Source of the DNA: Candidatus Poribacteria bacterium
GTDB taxonomy: Bacteria > Poribacteria > DTPJ01 > WJIO01
Direction of reading: 5' to 3'
Length of the DNA: 7,558 nucleotides
Assembly: GCA_014730235.1 (NCBI GenBank)
Contig: WJIO01000017.1
Location: 1-7,558, forward strand
The notes under the pieces are model-generated. The model saw only the letters and a program-made list of their open reading frames with translations, had not been told where the DNA came from and did not search any database. Of the stretch, positions 6,785 through 7,558 are shown piece after piece. A program made the translations under genes and the position numbers. The first letter of the stretch is position 1. Each line of letters begins with the position of its first letter.

Positions 6785-6976
6785 ATGCCTGATGATATTC
6801 GTTTCTGTCCATTGCTTACAATAGTAAAAGCGGGTCAGCCAAATTATATGGTCTGCCAGGCTAATTGTGTATTCTATCTGGATGGTGAATGTGCTTTTAT
6901 AACTACAGCGAAATTGCTAAAGGATAATGCTGATTCCAAGACTAATGAGGAATCAAAAAGAAAAAAACAAGAATAA
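6785..6976 (+). CDS. Small four-cysteine protein, possible metal or Fe-S binder
   Basis: 63 residues from ATG at 6785, preceded by AAGGAGGT (6771-6778) with ideal spacing; the frame extends upstream to an ATG at 6719 but that region is the promoter. Four cysteines (8, 24, 28, 36) are arranged CP-x14-C-x3-C-x7-C in the first 38 residues, and the tail (about 45-63) is charged and rich in Lys, Glu, Ser and Asn, probably disordered. Short proteins beginning CPLL with a later CxxxCxxx...C set occur in clostridia and other anaerobes as I recall, without known function. The pattern suggests one zinc or one Fe-S site. There is no signal peptide, so it is cytosolic. It has its own promoter, an operator-like repeat, and no partner gene on its strand in the window. 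Confidence 0.8.
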   Translation: MPDDIRFCPLLTIVKAGQPNYMVCQANCVFYLDGECAFITTAKLLKDNADSKTNEESKRKKQE

Positions 6977-7068
6977 CAATTACATTATATATTATTTATA
7001 ATCACTGTTATACTGGTTTATCCATCATCAATCCTGCCCAAGAACAAGAATCTGAATTTATATATAGA

Positions 7069-7273
7069 CTATAGTTTTGCAATTTAAAAATATTCAGTGA
7101 ATAGTATATTCTTGCACAATTTATTAATGCTGAAAATTCATTTTAATCTTTTCAGAAAAAAGGTAGATTAGGTTCTTTACTCCACATAGAATGACAGATG
7201 GCATATATGTGATTCTGAGTGAAAGAAAAAATAAAAAATTTTAAAACATTTATTAAAAAGTGCAAAACTATAG
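7069..7273. mobile_element. Candidate MITE or IS relic with 13-bp terminal inverted repeats
   Basis: CTATAGTTTTGCA (7069-7081) and its exact reverse complement TGCAAAACTATAG (7261-7273) bound a 205-bp non-coding block. Continuing inward, the match stays partial (TTT and AA shared after one mismatch). Both ends read C-TA-TAG, so the block could be a TA-duplicating element of the mariner/IS630 insertion type, with TA at both junctions. No transposase reading frame is present. The alternative is a chance or regulatory inverted repeat in AT-rich DNA, but a 13-bp perfect match containing the GC-bearing TTTTGCA is unlikely by chance at this distance. Confidence 0.45.
7173..7227. repeat. Imperfect palindrome resembling a dispersed intergenic repeat
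   Basis: TTCTTT (7173-7178), AGAAT (7188-7192) and ACA (7194-7196) pair in order with TGT (7208-7210), ATTCT (7212-7216) and AAAGAA (7222-7227), giving a bulged hairpin centred near 7202. The left half on the minus strand reads GTCATTCTATGTGGAGTAAA and the right half reads GTGATTCTGAGTGAAAGAA. Both resemble a 'GTCATTCTGAGxGxAGxxAAGAATC' motif that I recall as a dispersed intergenic repeat in many genomes; this is memory, not a search result. Confidence 0.4.
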
Positions 7274-7336
7274 ATATTATATCATGATATTTCCGCAAAT
7301 GCACGCCAATTCATTTAATATCAAATATTTCTTATA

Positions 7337-7365
7337 TTGACAAATTAATAGAAAAGAGGTATTTT
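7337..7365 (+). promoter_or_regulatory. Possible rightward promoter
   Basis: TTGACA (7337-7342), 17-bp spacer, TATTTT (7360-7365). The -35 is perfect, the -10 matches four of six. In such AT-rich DNA the -10 is weak evidence. It would transcribe the inverted-repeat region at 7418-7474 as a leader. Confidence 0.4.
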
Positions 7366-7417
7366 ATATTTATATTTAATATAAGGTAAAGAGGGTAGAA
7401 AGACCAGAGGGCCTGCC

Positions 7418-7474
7418 TATCAATTTTTTTGTCCTATTGATATAATTATTACTTTATACTGAGACGATAGGACA
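7418..7474 (+). promoter_or_regulatory. Overlapping inverted repeats around an extended -10 sequence
   Basis: TATCAAT (7418-7424) pairs with ATTGATA (7436-7442). TGTCCTATTG (7430-7439) pairs with CGATAGGACA (7465-7474), ten positions with one G-U. The two stems share 7436-7439, so only one can form in an RNA. The consensus extended -10 TGATATAAT (7438-7446) lies at the overlap. Either an operator region at the DNA level or a switching leader transcribed from the promoter at 7337 is possible; no recognised riboswitch class fits. Confidence 0.3.
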
Positions 7475-7558
7475 TATATTGAAAATATTACTTGTAAATA
7501 ATTCTATTTTCTATTCAGTAAGTTTTTTATTTTAAAATTTCTTTAATTACTGTTTATG

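Larger units (their letters stand above)
6977..7558. other. AT-rich non-coding region of 582 bases
   Basis: No open frame with a credible ribosome binding site and useful length is seen on either strand. The composition is visibly more AT-rich than the genes. Sub-features are a 205-bp block with terminal inverted repeats, an internal palindrome, two promoter-like sequences and a set of overlapping inverted repeats, listed separately. No intrinsic terminator follows the four-cysteine gene: the weak stem at about 6984-7002 is entirely A/T. Confidence 0.7.

Noticed and set aside
6977-7010. Intrinsic terminator after the four-cysteine gene
   Set aside because: Only A/T stems with no GC-rich hairpin followed by a T run.
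7127-7171. Short frame beginning MLKIHFNLF inside the inverted-repeat block
   Set aside because: Only about 14 codons, no ribosome binding site, and no recognisable transposase motif.
7279-7290. Perfect 12-bp palindrome ATATCATGATAT, and short palindromes near 7092-7111
   Set aside because: Short and almost entirely A/T in an A/T-rich region; expected by chance and without positional context.
1-7558. CRISPR array, tRNA or rRNA genes
   Set aside because: No regularly spaced identical repeats, no tRNA-like cloverleaf elements and no rRNA signatures were seen on either strand.

Overview
The window looks like a chromosomal segment from an AT-rich, diderm, probably anaerobic bacterium, perhaps of an uncultured candidate phylum. 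The diderm reading rests on an OmpA/MotB-type peptidoglycan-binding protein and two proteins with Sec signal peptides. The S55-peptidase and 'YAGT' propeller proteins resemble families I recall from Acidobacteria, Planctomycetes and several candidate phyla rather than from spore-formers. Shine-Dalgarno sequences are strong (AGGAGG type), and at least three genes appear to start with TTG. I cannot assign a phylum from the sequence alone.

Layout. Nearly all coding is on the minus strand. Read in the direction of transcription, right to left: coaX (type III pantothenate kinase, 5892-6671); then, 21 nt later, a membrane-anchored coiled-coil OmpA/MotB-like protein (5088-5870). A good sigma70-type promoter (5044-5072) in the following 95-nt gap begins a second transcription unit: a cytosolic five-bladed-propeller glycosidase-like protein (4018-4992), a secreted SpoIVB-type S55 peptidase-like protein (2247-4013), a secreted seven-bladed-propeller protein with C-terminal Ig-like domains (126-2225), and the first 37 codons of a gene that runs off the left edge (1-111). 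These four genes are tightly packed. The ribosome binding site of the S55 gene lies inside the last codons of the glycosidase-like gene.

On the plus strand, divergent from coaX, is one small gene (6785-6976) for a 63-residue four-cysteine protein. It has its own extended -10 promoter and a perfect 8-bp inverted repeat bracketing the -10 box.

The right-hand 580 bases (6977-7558) are non-coding and very AT-rich, but structured. They hold a 205-bp block bounded by 13-bp perfect terminal inverted repeats (a candidate MITE or IS relic) with an internal imperfect palindrome. Right of that are two rightward promoter-like sequences and overlapping inverted repeats that could form alternative hairpins, probably belonging to a gene beyond the right edge.

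How the genes may work together: coaX serves coenzyme A synthesis and is housekeeping. The OmpA-like protein likely tethers the inner membrane to peptidoglycan. The S55 protein and the propeller protein are both exported and sit next to each other, so an envelope-processing or surface role for the pair is plausible, but this is inferred from context only.
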